A stretch of DNA of 64,000 nucleotides, taken from NCBI GenBank assembly GCA_040506275.1, contig JBEVXD010000008.1, positions 1 through 64,000 on the forward strand, given 5' to 3'. The stretch comes from Thiodiazotropha sp040506275 (GTDB taxonomy: Bacteria; Pseudomonadota; Gammaproteobacteria; Chromatiales; Chromatiaceae). This document shows, in pieces, positions 15,114 through 24,254 of this stretch. The position numbers and the translations under genes are program-made. Position 1 is the stretch's first letter; each line of letters opens with the position of its first letter. The notes beneath the pieces are model-generated. The model searched no databases. It worked only from the letters and a program-made list of their open reading frames with translations, and had not been told where the DNA came from.

Positions 15114-17162
15114 GTGAATACAGAACTGATCTTTGCCCTGGTCTGTGCGGCAGCCGCACTCGCCTATGGCTTCATCTCCGTTAAATGGATACTCGCTCAG
15201 CCGGAAGGCAACGAAAAAATGCGCGAGATCGCCGGTGCTGTGCAGGAGGGCGCGCAAGCCTACCTGAACCGGCAATACACCGCCATCGGTATCGTTGGCT
15301 TAGTCGTGCTAGTGGTTATTTTCTTCGGCCTGGACAGCGCTACTGCGATTGGTTTCGCAATCGGTGCCATCTTCTCTGGCTTGGCGGGTTACATCGGGAT
15401 GAACATCTCGGTCCGCTCCAACCTGCGTACAGCTGAAGCTGCCCATAAAGGCATCAATGCTGCCCTGCAGATCGCCTTCCGTGGTGGTGCTATTACCGGC
15501 ATGTTGGTGGTCGGCCTCGCCTTACTGGGTGTTGCCGGTTACTACTATATCCTCAACATGATGGGGATTTCTGACGCTCAGGCTCTACATGCTTTGGTTG
15601 GACTGGCGTTCGGTGGCTCACTGATCTCCATCTTCGCCCGACTGGGTGGTGGCATCTTCACCAAGGGCGCTGACGTTGGTGCTGACATCGTTGGTAAAGT
15701 GGAAGCTGGAATCCCTGAGGATGACCCACGCAACCCTGCGGTTATCGCCGACAACGTCGGTGATAATGTGGGTGACTGTGCAGGCATGGCCGCGGATCTT
15801 TTCGAGACCTATGCCGTTACCGTAGTGGCTACCATGCTGCTCGGCAGTCTGCTGGTCACTGGTTTAGGTAACGAAGCGGTTATCTACCCCTTGGTCCTCG
15901 GTGGTGTCTCCATTATTGCTTCCATCATCGGCACCTACTTCGTGAAAGCGAAGGATTCCGATACCAATGTGATGCCAGCCCTCTATAAGGGACTGATTGT
16001 CGCGGGTGTACTGGCAGCTGTCGGCTTCTATTTTGTCACCGACAACATGATGGGTGGTGTAACTATAACGGTCGACGGAATCGTAGTAAGTGATCCTGTA
16101 ATGGCACTCTTTGGATCTGCCATGATTGGTCTGGTGTTAACCGCTGCCATGGTGGTAATCACCGAGTACTACACCTCTACCGAGTACTCCCCTGTCCGTT
16201 CAATCGCTGAAGCATCCACCACCGGTGACGGCACCAATGTCATCGCCGGACTGGGTATCTCAATGAAGTCTACTGCTGCACCGGTATTGGTGATCTGTGC
16301 CGCTATCTGGGGTGCTTACGATATGGCCGGCCTGTATGGCATCGCCATTGCTGCCACTGCCATGCTCTCCATGACAGGCATCATCGTTGCCCTTGACGCC
16401 TATGGTCCTATTACCGACAACGCTGGCGGTATTGCCGAGATGGCGGAACTGGACGAGAAGATCCGTAACATCACAGATCCGTTGGATGCCGTGGGTAATA
16501 CCACTAAAGCGGTAACCAAGGGTTATGCCATCGGCTCTGCCGGTCTGGCTGCTCTGGTGTTGTTTGCTGATTACACTCACAGCCTGGAGAGTCATACCGG
16601 TTCTGCCATAAGCTTTGACCTTTCCAATCACATGGTTTTGATTGGTCTGCTGATCGGTGGTCTGGTGCCCTTCCTGTTCGGTGCCATGGCCATGGAAGCT
16701 GTTGGTAGAGCTGCTGGCGGCATCGTCAATGAGGTACGTCGTCAATTCCGTGAAAAGCCAGGCATTATGGATCACAGTGAGAAACCGGAATATGGTAATG
16801 CTGTGGACATGCTGACCAAAGCGGCCATTAAAGAGATGATCATCCCTTCACTGCTGCCCATCGCAGTACCACTGCTGGTTGGCTTGTTCCTCGGTGCTCA
16901 GGCCCTGGGTGGCCTGCTGATCGGTACGATCATTACCGGCTTGTTTGTCGCTATATCCATGACCGCCGGTGGCGGTGCCTGGGATAACGCCAAAAAGTAC
17001 ATCGAAGATGGAAATTTTGGTGGCAAAGGTTCTGATGCTCATAAGGCAGCCGTCACCGGTGACACCGTAGGTGACCCCTACAAAGACACCGCTGGCCCTG
17101 CGATCAATCCGTTGATCAAGATTATCAACATTGTCGCCTTGTTGATTGTGCCTCTTCTTTAA
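15114..17162 (+). CDS. hppA: membrane-bound proton-translocating pyrophosphatase, K+-independent type
   Basis: 682 residues with some 16 hydrophobic helices. It couples PPi hydrolysis to H+ export (or PPi synthesis to H+ entry). The substrate signature GADVGADIVGKVE lies at about 184-196, DNVGDNVGDCAGMAADLFE at about 212-230, and the C-terminal KAAVTGDTVGDPYKDTAGP near 645-663. The sequence GNTTKA has Lys where K+-dependent enzymes have Ala, which marks the K+-independent H+ type. The start is GTG with a GGAGG ribosome site eight bases upstream. Confidence 0.96.
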   Translation: MNTELIFALVCAAAALAYGFISVKWILAQPEGNEKMREIAGAVQEGAQAYLNRQYTAIGIVGLVVLVVIFFGLDSATAIGFAIGAIFSGLAGYIGMNISVRSNLRTAEAAHKGINAALQIAFRGGAITGMLVVGLALLGVAGYYYILNMMGISDAQALHALVGLAFGGSLISIFARLGGGIFTKGADVGADIVGKVEAGIPEDDPRNPAVIADNVGDNVGDCAGMAADLFETYAVTVVATMLLGSLLVTGLGNEAVIYPLVLGGVSIIASIIGTYFVKAKDSDTNVMPALYKGLIVAGVLAAVGFYFVTDNMMGGVTITVDGIVVSDPVMALFGSAMIGLVLTAAMVVITEYYTSTEYSPVRSIAEASTTGDGTNVIAGLGISMKSTAAPVLVICAAIWGAYDMAGLYGIAIAATAMLSMTGIIVALDAYGPITDNAGGIAEMAELDEKIRNITDPLDAVGNTTKAVTKGYAIGSAGLAALVLFADYTHSLESHTGSAISFDLSNHMVLIGLLIGGLVPFLFGAMAMEAVGRAAGGIVNEVRRQFREKPGIMDHSEKPEYGNAVDMLTKAAIKEMIIPSLLPIAVPLLVGLFLGAQALGGLLIGTIITGLFVAISMTAGGGAWDNAKKYIEDGNFGGKGSDAHKAAVTGDTVGDPYKDTAGPAINPLIKIINIVALLIVPLL

Positions 17163-17185
17163 CAGAGCACTTTAACCAAGAATCA

Positions 17186-17209
17186 GGGGAGCTTCGGCTC
17201 CCCTTTTTT
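17186..17209 (+). terminator. intrinsic terminator after hppA
   Basis: GGGGAGC-TTCG-GCTCCCC stem with a UUCG-type tetraloop and six T residues, about 24 bases after the stop codon: a textbook Rho-independent terminator. Confidence 0.95.
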
Positions 17210-17528
17210 GTGTAATACCCATAACCAAAGACCATGTTTGTATTATGGTTTTCAGGCTTCTTGTAGTGCTTATCCTTGACAGCCTTAACCTCAGCAAGCG
17301 CAATTGTGCAACGCAAGGTATTGGTTTGCGTAATGCTCTATAACAGTCAGTCATTTACAGCTTGATATCCCTTCACTTACTGCATTTGTGGGCTTTTGAG
17401 ATGGGGCACTAATTCGCTACACCACACTAGACACCCGCTCTGGTAATCCGTACTCTTCACTTCTCACACACCACCGGCCCATGTGGCTGGATTCGATAAC
17501 AGCTGTTTTCACCTGCAAGGTAAGATAA
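17210..17528. other. intergenic region before ppa, nothing recognised
   Basis: About 320 bases with no gene. It must hold the ppa promoter; an AAGG ribosome site lies just before the ppa ATG. No other signal was identified. Confidence 0.5.
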
Positions 17529-18077
17529 ATGAACCTAGACCGCGTCTCATCGGGAAAAAACATTCCTGACGAAATAAACGTCATAATTGAAATCCCCGCG
17601 AATGCCGAACCTGTAAAATATGAGGTCGACAAGGAGACAGGGGCCATGTTTGTCGACCGTATCCTGCGTACGGCCATGCACTATCCAGCCAACTATGGCT
17701 ACATTCCGCACACCCTGTCAGACGACGGCGATCCCTGCGATGTTATGGTGCCTACAGCATTTCCCCTGATTCCAGGCTCAGTCATCCGCTGCCGTCCTGT
17801 TGCGGTTTTGAAAATGACCGACGAATCTGGTGATGACGCTAAAGTTGTTGCGGTGCCGATAGACAGCGTCTCCAGCCGATGGAGCCATGTAAAAGACCAT
17901 GAGGATATGCCTCCTGAACTCATGGAACGCATTGCCCATTTCTTCGAGCACTACAAAGATCTAGATGAGGGAAAATGGGTTCGTGTATCTGGATGGGATG
18001 GGATCGAGGCTGCCAAGCAAGAGATCAGCAATTCGGTCAAAATGTTCCAAGATGCACCTGAAAAACCACACTTCTAA
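17529..18077 (+). CDS. ppa: soluble inorganic pyrophosphatase (family I)
   Basis: 182 residues, the usual size. It hydrolyses PPi in the cytosol. Family I features are visible: IEIPANAEPVKYEVDKETG (about 23-41), then YPANYGYIPHT (about 56-66) and the metal-binding DGDPCDVMV (about 71-79, family pattern DGDPxDV), and KDLDEGKWV near the end. It competes for PPi with the H+-pyrophosphatase and PPi-phosphofructokinase encoded just upstream, so regulation between them would matter. It is followed 44 bases later by a phosphoesterase gene. Confidence 0.95.
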   Translation: MNLDRVSSGKNIPDEINVIIEIPANAEPVKYEVDKETGAMFVDRILRTAMHYPANYGYIPHTLSDDGDPCDVMVPTAFPLIPGSVIRCRPVAVLKMTDESGDDAKVVAVPIDSVSSRWSHVKDHEDMPPELMERIAHFFEHYKDLDEGKWVRVSGWDGIEAAKQEISNSVKMFQDAPEKPHF

Positions 18078-18121
18078 GTGTTCGTCGTCAGAGATAGCGC
18101 TAAGGTGTCCGGGAGCGAAAT

Positions 18122-18661
18122 ATGAAGGTCTGTATAGTTTCTGACAGCCATGACCATATTCCGTTACTGGATGCCGCTGTTGAATCAGCCAAGGCAGATG
18201 GTGCTGAGGCCGTACTGCACTGCGGTGATGTCGTCGCCCCAAGTACACTCCATTGTCTGCAAAAATATGACCTGCCTATACATGTGATCCACGGCAACAA
18301 CTCTGGAGATCTCTATACCCTGGCCAGGCTAGCGAACAATGATGACAGCAATATTCACTACCATGGCATGGATGCAGGTGTTGAGTTGGCTGGTCGAAAA
18401 ATCTTTCTGGTGCACTACCCCCACTACGCGCGGGCCATGGCTGCAACGGGTGACTGGGATCTGGTCTGTTGTGGCCACAGCCATAAGCTTGGATTTGAAC
18501 AACTTACCAATATCCGTGGAGGTACTACACACGTGATCAATCCTGGCACCATTGGAGGTGTGGGTAAATCACCGGCCACCTTTATTATGGCTGACCTGAA
18601 AGCAATGACTTTCGAGGCACGTGAAGTCTCTAAACAGATTGAACGTGAGGCGGGTTATTGA
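18122..18661 (+). CDS. YfcE/MJ0936-family metallophosphoesterase
   Basis: 179 residues. Calcineurin-like phosphoesterase motifs appear in order: SDSHDH (8-13), CGDVVAP (about 40-46), HGNN (about 59-62), LVHYPHY (about 98-104) and CGHSHK (about 120-125), followed by NPGTIGG. The family hydrolyses phosphodiesters with two metal ions; the physiological substrate is not set by sequence. The stop codon overlaps the moaC start (TGATG), so the two are translationally coupled. Confidence 0.9.
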   Translation: MKVCIVSDSHDHIPLLDAAVESAKADGAEAVLHCGDVVAPSTLHCLQKYDLPIHVIHGNNSGDLYTLARLANNDDSNIHYHGMDAGVELAGRKIFLVHYPHYARAMAATGDWDLVCCGHSHKLGFEQLTNIRGGTTHVINPGTIGGVGKSPATFIMADLKAMTFEAREVSKQIEREAGY

Positions 18662-19140
18662 TGGCAGAGTTTACCCACTTCAATGCCTCTGGCGAGGCTC
18701 ACATGGTGGACGTGGGAGACAAAGACGCTACCCGACGAAAGGCTGTTGCTGAAGGACGAATATCGATGCAACCCGATACCCTTGAAATGGTCGTTGAAGG
18801 CCGTCATAAAAAAGGGGATGTTCTCGGTATCGCCCGGGTTGCCGGCATCATGGCAGCAAAAAAAGCCTCCGATTTAATTCCACTCTGTCACCCCCTCTCC
18901 CTGACCAAGGTTGCTATCGACCTCACACCGGAAAAAGAGACCAGTACCATCTATTGCCGGTGCCATGTCGAGACCCTGGGACAAACCGGTGTAGAGATCG
19001 AAGCGCTCTGCGCCACCCAGATAACTTTGCTCACAATATACGACATGTGTAAGGCCGTTGACCGCGGAATGTCCCTGCGTGATGTTCAGCTCATGCAAAA
19101 GAGTGGCGGGAAATCAGGAACATGGGAAAGGGGGGATTAA
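18661..19140 (+). CDS. moaC: cyclic pyranopterin monophosphate synthase (molybdenum cofactor)
   Basis: 159 residues. It acts with MoaA in the first step of molybdopterin synthesis. Family motifs DVGDKDATRR (about 17-26), KASDLIPLCHPL (about 68-79) and LTIYDMCKAVDRGM (about 124-137) are clear. The segment EALCATQITLL replaces the usual EALTAV..ALT, a modest divergence. The ATG at 18661 overlaps the stop of the upstream phosphoesterase. No other mo genes are nearby. Confidence 0.93.
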   Translation: MAEFTHFNASGEAHMVDVGDKDATRRKAVAEGRISMQPDTLEMVVEGRHKKGDVLGIARVAGIMAAKKASDLIPLCHPLSLTKVAIDLTPEKETSTIYCRCHVETLGQTGVEIEALCATQITLLTIYDMCKAVDRGMSLRDVQLMQKSGGKSGTWERGD

Positions 19141-19253
19141 AGTTTAAAAAAGCACTGCCGCTTACATTTGTGCGAATACGTGAACCCTGTCACAATGTAA
19201 TGCTGTTTATTTGACAAACTGAGAGCAAAATACCGAGTAGTAAGGATGCACAC

Positions 19254-19706
19254 ATGGGCAAATTTGTAGAGTGGTCCGACACATTAAGTGTCGGTATCGA
19301 AGAGATCGACGAACAACATAAAGTGTTGGTCGATTTAGTAAATAAAATGCACGAGGCGATTCATCAGCGCCACGGTAGCGAGGTGGTCCAGGCAATCCTT
19401 TCTGATCTGGCGGAATACACTCGCATACATTTCGCTGTTGAGGAGAGTCTGATGCGTATCCTCAACTACCCTGGATACGATGAGCATAAAGAGATCCACG
19501 AAGAGTTGCTTGAGTCTGTCTCTGACCTTCTGGAGAAGGTTTCAACAGGAAAGACCGCTATCGGTTTTGAGTTGATGCACTTCCTGAAAACATGGCTGAC
19601 TAAGCACATCATGGAAGAAGATATGCAATATAGCGGATTCTTCATAAAAGCTGGCGCCCAGACCAAATTGAATAAAAAGTCCTGGATTTCACGCCTTTGG
19701 AGTTAA
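19254..19706 (+). CDS. bacteriohemerythrin
   Basis: 150 residues. A non-haem di-iron O2-binding four-helix bundle, with the ligands visible in order: EIDEQHKVL (His22), HFAVEESLM (His and Glu near 59-63), YDEHKEIHEEL (His) and LTKHIMEEDMQY (His and Asp). The family stores or senses O2 and is common in microaerophilic sulfur oxidisers and symbionts. It is a single gene with its own upstream A+T-rich region. Confidence 0.93.
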   Translation: MGKFVEWSDTLSVGIEEIDEQHKVLVDLVNKMHEAIHQRHGSEVVQAILSDLAEYTRIHFAVEESLMRILNYPGYDEHKEIHEELLESVSDLLEKVSTGKTAIGFELMHFLKTWLTKHIMEEDMQYSGFFIKAGAQTKLNKKSWISRLWS

Positions 19707-19835
19707 ATTATATCCTGGGATAGCGGTATAACTTCCACGAAAGCCACGTTTCGTTCTGGTGCAATCAGTGCATCGGACTGGTTACCAGCAGCCCAGACAG
19801 GCTAAACTTGCGGGTCGACTGATCGAAGGATGACC

Positions 19836-20456
19836 ATGAACCCGTACTACCATCAAGCCCACTTCCTCAAAAGTGCAGCCAAGTTATCGCAATCTCCCAC
19901 AGACAGCGGATATGAAGTCGCTTTTGCCGGGCGTTCCAACGCCGGAAAATCGAGTGCCCTAAATACCCTGTGCAGCCAAAAATCTCTGGCGCGCACCAGT
20001 AAAACACCAGGGCGTACCCAACTCCTTAATTTTTTCTCCCTGGATGAGGAGCGCCGATTGGTCGATCTGCCAGGATATGGCTATGCAAAAGTTGCTGAAT
20101 CTGTCAAAAAGCAGTGGCAGCAGAGCCTGGCTGACTATATAGAAAACCGCAAATGCCTGAGGGGATTGGTTTTACTAATGGACATCCGCCACCCTCTGAC
20201 CCCATTCGACTTGCAGATGCTGCAATGGAACACCCATCACGGACTTCCCACCCATGTACTGCTGACCAAAGCAGACAAACTGAAGAGCGGGGCAGCAAAA
20301 AACGTCCAGTTAAAGGTACAACGCAGCCTGAACGATCATCCTGAGATTACTGTTCAGCGTTTTTCCTCTCTGAAAAAACAGGGTATAGAAACCTGCCACC
20401 AAGTGCTGGATATCTGGTTTGAGCTGGAAAAGAGGCCAGGTTCAGATGACAGCTAA
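19836..20456 (+). CDS. engB: ribosome biogenesis GTPase EngB/YsxC
   Basis: About 206 residues. A GTP-binding protein needed for 50S assembly. G1 GRSNAGKSS, G3 DLPGYGYAK, G4 TKADK and G5 SSLKKQG are all present. Two ATGs are in frame (19830 and 19836); the AAGGA ribosome site is correctly spaced only for the second, which is chosen here. The next gene is convergent. Confidence 0.94.
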   Translation: MNPYYHQAHFLKSAAKLSQSPTDSGYEVAFAGRSNAGKSSALNTLCSQKSLARTSKTPGRTQLLNFFSLDEERRLVDLPGYGYAKVAESVKKQWQQSLADYIENRKCLRGLVLLMDIRHPLTPFDLQMLQWNTHHGLPTHVLLTKADKLKSGAAKNVQLKVQRSLNDHPEITVQRFSSLKKQGIETCHQVLDIWFELEKRPGSDDS

Positions 20457-20532
20457 ACATCGAACAGATTGAAATCAGATATTATCTTTACAGAATCAAT
20501 AGGTTAGTCAGTTAGAAAGAGAGAAAAAAGAA

Positions 20533-20597
20533 GGCCCTGGCAGTCTAAGGGGAGAGACTGTCAGGGCCGGATCTTCCCGGATGGGGTTACCGGGAAG
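20533..20597. terminator. two hairpins between engB and polA
   Basis: A 14-bp stem, GGCCCTGGCAGTCT / AGACTGTCAGGGCC with one mismatch (20533-20568), is followed by CTTCCCGG..CCGGGAAG (20573-20597). They lie between two convergent genes and probably terminate both transcripts, although T-runs are weak. Confidence 0.65.
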
Positions 20598-20711
20598 GGG
20601 TGGGTCGCAAAGGGAGGAAAGCGACCCGTGCCGTACGACTTACAGAATCATAGACTAAGCCTGTGAAAAAAAGTTCAGCTGAACACTCAACTATTCAAAA
20701 ATAATTTCAGA

Positions 20712-23417
20712 TCAATGCGCTTCATCCCAATTATCTCCCACCCCGACTTCAACCAGCAGGGGTACATCAAGGGTTGCAGCGTGTTCCATACGATCTCGTA
20801 GGATCTTCCGGGCTGACTCCAAATATCCTGGCTCAACCTCGAGCACCAGCTCATCATGTACCTGCATTAACATCTTGACCGGTGGTGCTTCATGCTCAAT
20901 CCACTCATCAACAGAGAGCATGGCCCGCTTGATGATGTCTGCGGCAGTCCCCTGCATCGGTGCATTAATTGCGGTACGCTCTGCAGCAGTACGACGCTGG
21001 TGATTTCGCGCATTGATCTCAGGTAGATAGAGACGTCTGCCAAACAGGGTCTCTACATAACCCTGCTGATGCGCCTGCTCCCGAATTTTATCCATAAACT
21101 CAGAAACACCAGGGTAACGCTCGAAATAGAGATCGACATACTCCTGGGCCGCCTTTCTCTCTATACCCAACTGACGCGCCAGACCAAAAGCAGACATACC
21201 GTAGATTAATCCAAAATTGATCGCTTTAGCGGAACGGCGCTGGTCAGCACTCACCTTATCCAGATCCTCGCCAAATACTTCTGCAGCAGTAGCTGTGTGA
21301 ATATCCCTGCCTTCGGAAAATGCCTTTAACAGCCCCTTGTCCTGGGAGAGATGAGCCATGATGCGCAGTTCTATTTGAGAGTAGTCTGCTGCCAGCATCT
21401 TCCAGCCATCCTGAGGTATAAAGGCCTGCCTGATTCGACGACCCTCCTCCTTGCGAATGGGAATATTTTGTAAATTCGGGTCGGTAGAGGAGAGCCTGCC
21501 GGTTGCGGCCACCGCCTGATGATAGGAGGTGTGGACTCGTCCAGTCTCTGGATTCACCATCTCAGGTAGCTTATCGGTATAGGTAGACTTGAGCTTTGCC
21601 AACCCCCGATGTTCAAGTATGACAGCTGGCAGATCATGCCCCTGTTCAGCCAACTCGATCAGCACCGATTCTGCCGTAGAGGGTGCCCCTTTCGGTGTCT
21701 TGCTGATTACCGGCAGCTCTAGTTCATTAAAAAAGATTTCACCGATCTGCTTGGGAGAGCCCAGATTGAAGTTATGTCCGGCCAGGGAGTAGGCTCGCTG
21801 CTCCAGTTCATGCAACTGACGTGAAAAGGCATCACTCTGTGCCCGCAGCATGTCACTGTTAATGCTTACACCATTGCGCTCGATACGGGATAGTACAGGC
21901 ACAAGGGCCACTTCCAATTCAGAGAAGAGCCTGGTTAGTGAAGGCTCACTATCAAGTTTTGGCCAAAGTTTCTCATGCAGTCTCAAGGTGATATCAGCAT
22001 CTTCAGCCGCATATGGCGCGGCCTGCTCCAAATCGATCTGGTTGAAGGTGAGCTGTTTTTTGCCTTTTCCGGCGATATCTTCAAAATGAATAGTGTTATG
22101 GTCGAGATACTTTTTCGCCAACGAATCCATATCGTGCCGTGTTGCAGTCGAATCCACCACATAGGACTCCAGCATGGTGTCATAAGCAATGCCCTGCATC
22201 TGAATACCATAGCGGGCGAGCACACTCATATCATATTTCAGATTCTGACCCAGCTTTTTCTGTTCCGGATCTTCCAGCAAAGGTTTCATTTGACTCAGCA
22301 CCCAATCCAAAGGCAACTGCTCCGGCGCGCCTGGATAGTCATGGGCCAGGGGTACATAGGCGGCCTCTCCCGGCACCACTGCGAAAGATAGTCCAACCAA
22401 CTCTGCCTGCATGTAGTCCAGACTCGTGGTCTCAGTGTCGAAGGCAAACAACTCGCTCTGTTGGAGGCGATCCATCCACTCAAGAAAAGCATCTTTACTG
22501 AACAGCGTCTGATAATTAGTTTCGAGCTCTACATGGGATTCCTCCTCAACCTCCCCCTCCCCTTTTTCATCCAGGGTGGAGAGCAGGCGCGAGGACTCCA
22601 TGCGCTCATAGTGGCTTCTCAATAACTGGGTATTCTGCTCATTTAAGACATATTCTGTTGGTTTTTTTTCCAGCGCCACGTCTAACTTGATTGTCGCTAG
22701 CTTTCTTGACAAAGGCAGCTGATCGAGACTGGATCGCAGATTTTCACCGATTTTGCCACCTATCTCATCTGCTTTGGCAATCAGGTTATCCAGTGATTCA
22801 TAGCTTTTAAGCCACTTCGCAGCGGTCTTTGGCCCACACTTCGGTACCCCGGGAATGTTATCCGCACTATCTCCAACCAAGGCCAGGTAGTCGATAATCT
22901 GATCCGGCCTGACACCGAATTTCTCAACCACGCCCTGCTCATCCATTGTTGTTTCAGACATGGTATTGACCAGGCTGACTAATGGATTGACCAATTGGGC
23001 CATATCCTTGTCACCGGTGGAGATTACCGTCTTCACTCCCTCATTCGAAGCCTGGTCAGCAAGGGTGCCGATAACATCATCCGCCTCAACGCCAGATACC
23101 ATCACCAGTGGCAATCCCATCGCTTGAATGATTTCATGCAGGGGCTCAATCTGGCAGCGGAGATCTTCAGGCATCGGTGGGCGATTCGCTTTGTACTCCG
23201 GATAGAGCTCATTTCTGAAGCTCCCACCCGGTGCATCGAATACGACTGCTATGTACTCCGGATGGTAGTCATTAAATAGTCGCCGCAGCATATTCAACAC
23301 CCCCACAATAGCGCCGGTCGGCTCACCCTTGGAGTTAACGAGCTCCGGCAGAGCATGATAGGCACGAAAAAGGTAGGAGGATCCATCTACCAGTACAAAC
23401 GGGGAATTGTCAGACAT
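20712..23417 (-). CDS. polA: DNA polymerase I
   Basis: About 901 residues. All three domains are present: 5'-3' exonuclease (about 1-290, starting FVLVDGSSYLFRAYHALP), 3'-5' proofreading exonuclease (FAFDTETTSLD near 330, followed by the LGQNLKYD and YAAEDAD motifs) and polymerase (motif A DYSQIELRIMAHL, motif B RRSAKAINFGLIYG, motif C QVHDELVLEV). It fills gaps in repair and removes Okazaki primers. A GTG 15 bases further upstream is also in frame; ATG at 23417 gives the N-terminus seen in homologues. Confidence 0.96.
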   Translation of the reverse strand: MSDNSPFVLVDGSSYLFRAYHALPELVNSKGEPTGAIVGVLNMLRRLFNDYHPEYIAVVFDAPGGSFRNELYPEYKANRPPMPEDLRCQIEPLHEIIQAMGLPLVMVSGVEADDVIGTLADQASNEGVKTVISTGDKDMAQLVNPLVSLVNTMSETTMDEQGVVEKFGVRPDQIIDYLALVGDSADNIPGVPKCGPKTAAKWLKSYESLDNLIAKADEIGGKIGENLRSSLDQLPLSRKLATIKLDVALEKKPTEYVLNEQNTQLLRSHYERMESSRLLSTLDEKGEGEVEEESHVELETNYQTLFSKDAFLEWMDRLQQSELFAFDTETTSLDYMQAELVGLSFAVVPGEAAYVPLAHDYPGAPEQLPLDWVLSQMKPLLEDPEQKKLGQNLKYDMSVLARYGIQMQGIAYDTMLESYVVDSTATRHDMDSLAKKYLDHNTIHFEDIAGKGKKQLTFNQIDLEQAAPYAAEDADITLRLHEKLWPKLDSEPSLTRLFSELEVALVPVLSRIERNGVSINSDMLRAQSDAFSRQLHELEQRAYSLAGHNFNLGSPKQIGEIFFNELELPVISKTPKGAPSTAESVLIELAEQGHDLPAVILEHRGLAKLKSTYTDKLPEMVNPETGRVHTSYHQAVAATGRLSSTDPNLQNIPIRKEEGRRIRQAFIPQDGWKMLAADYSQIELRIMAHLSQDKGLLKAFSEGRDIHTATAAEVFGEDLDKVSADQRRSAKAINFGLIYGMSAFGLARQLGIERKAAQEYVDLYFERYPGVSEFMDKIREQAHQQGYVETLFGRRLYLPEINARNHQRRTAAERTAINAPMQGTAADIIKRAMLSVDEWIEHEAPPVKMLMQVHDELVLEVEPGYLESARKILRDRMEHAATLDVPLLVEVGVGDNWDEAH

Positions 23418-23653
23418 AACTAACTGATACACCTAAAAATAGTTGAACAGACCAGACTGGCCATACTGGTCCATGGTAGCGGAAAACATCCCTTCTTGTC
23501 GCTAGCTGGTCACGCAGGAAATTAATACTGTGAAATACCCTACTATTTTTCTTGGTCTTTATTGAAATCTGTTCTATCTTTAAGTCGTGGGGTCACTAAA
23601 ACCGAGTATAAAAGACCTCTAGAAATACAACCATCACCACTGGAGATATACCC

Positions 23654-23998
23654 ATGCCAGATATGAATCCTATGGCTGTGGAGAACAGCAACACCCCTGA
23701 AGGCTTCGAAGACTGGACAGAGGATCAAGCCATACAGCTTGCCTCAGAAGAGAATATCGAGCTGACCGATGCCCACTGGGAAGTCATACATTTTCTGCGC
23801 CATCACTGCGAACAGAATGGAGCCACCTGCAGCGCCAGACTGGTGCTTAAGGCCATGACTGGAGAAGTTAAGGAGAAGGGCGGTAAAAAATATCTTTATA
23901 GTCTCTTTCCAAGAGGACCGGTTGTACAGGCCTGTAAGATTGCCGGTATACCCCTACCTCCCTATTCGTTGGATCTATCGTTTGGTAGCGTACACTGA
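23654..23998 (+). CDS. DsrC/TusE-family protein lacking the penultimate cysteine
   Basis: 114 residues. The DsrC fold is clear: EDWTEDQAIQLASEENIELTD..W, then FLR, LVLKAM and a C-terminal arm YLYSLFPRGPVVQACKIAGIP. True DsrC carries two cysteines on this arm, one in QACKIAG and one at the penultimate position; TusE keeps the penultimate one. Here the arm ends PPYSLDLSFGSVH, so only the inner Cys remains. It is therefore neither a working sulfur-carrying DsrC nor a TusE, but resembles the regulatory-type paralogues of the family. A GGAG ribosome site precedes the start. Confidence 0.85.
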   Translation: MPDMNPMAVENSNTPEGFEDWTEDQAIQLASEENIELTDAHWEVIHFLRHHCEQNGATCSARLVLKAMTGEVKEKGGKKYLYSLFPRGPVVQACKIAGIPLPPYSLDLSFGSVH

Positions 23999-24098
23999 GT
24001 AGAAACAGCTACAGATCATAAACAACGCAGCCACCTGCCCTGAGTAGACATCACTTGATAGTTGGGCTCGGATATATGGCGTTGTTATCAGGCTGATT

Positions 24099-24159
24099 GG
24101 TGGGGCATGGCCCCACCCTACCTGATAGTCCTAGGTGTAGGGTGGGGCCATGCCCCACC
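24099..24159. repeat. inverted pair of GTAGGGTGGGGC palindromic repeats
   Basis: One unit at 24099-24121 (GGTGGGGCATGGCCCC..) and its inverse at 24137-24159, separated by 15 bases. Together they can form one long hairpin. They belong to the same family as 8653-8675 and the cluster at 32005-32316. Confidence 0.8.
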
Positions 24160-24254
24160 ATCGAACCTCGACCAATGGTTCATCCTTGCTTCGGTAGGTG
24201 CCACTACCATCTGACCTTATTAATTCGGGTTGGATTTCATCCAATACAAGCAAT

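Noticed and set aside
23654..23998. Genuine dsrC or tusE
   Set aside because: The penultimate cysteine required in both is missing, so the gene symbol was not assigned.
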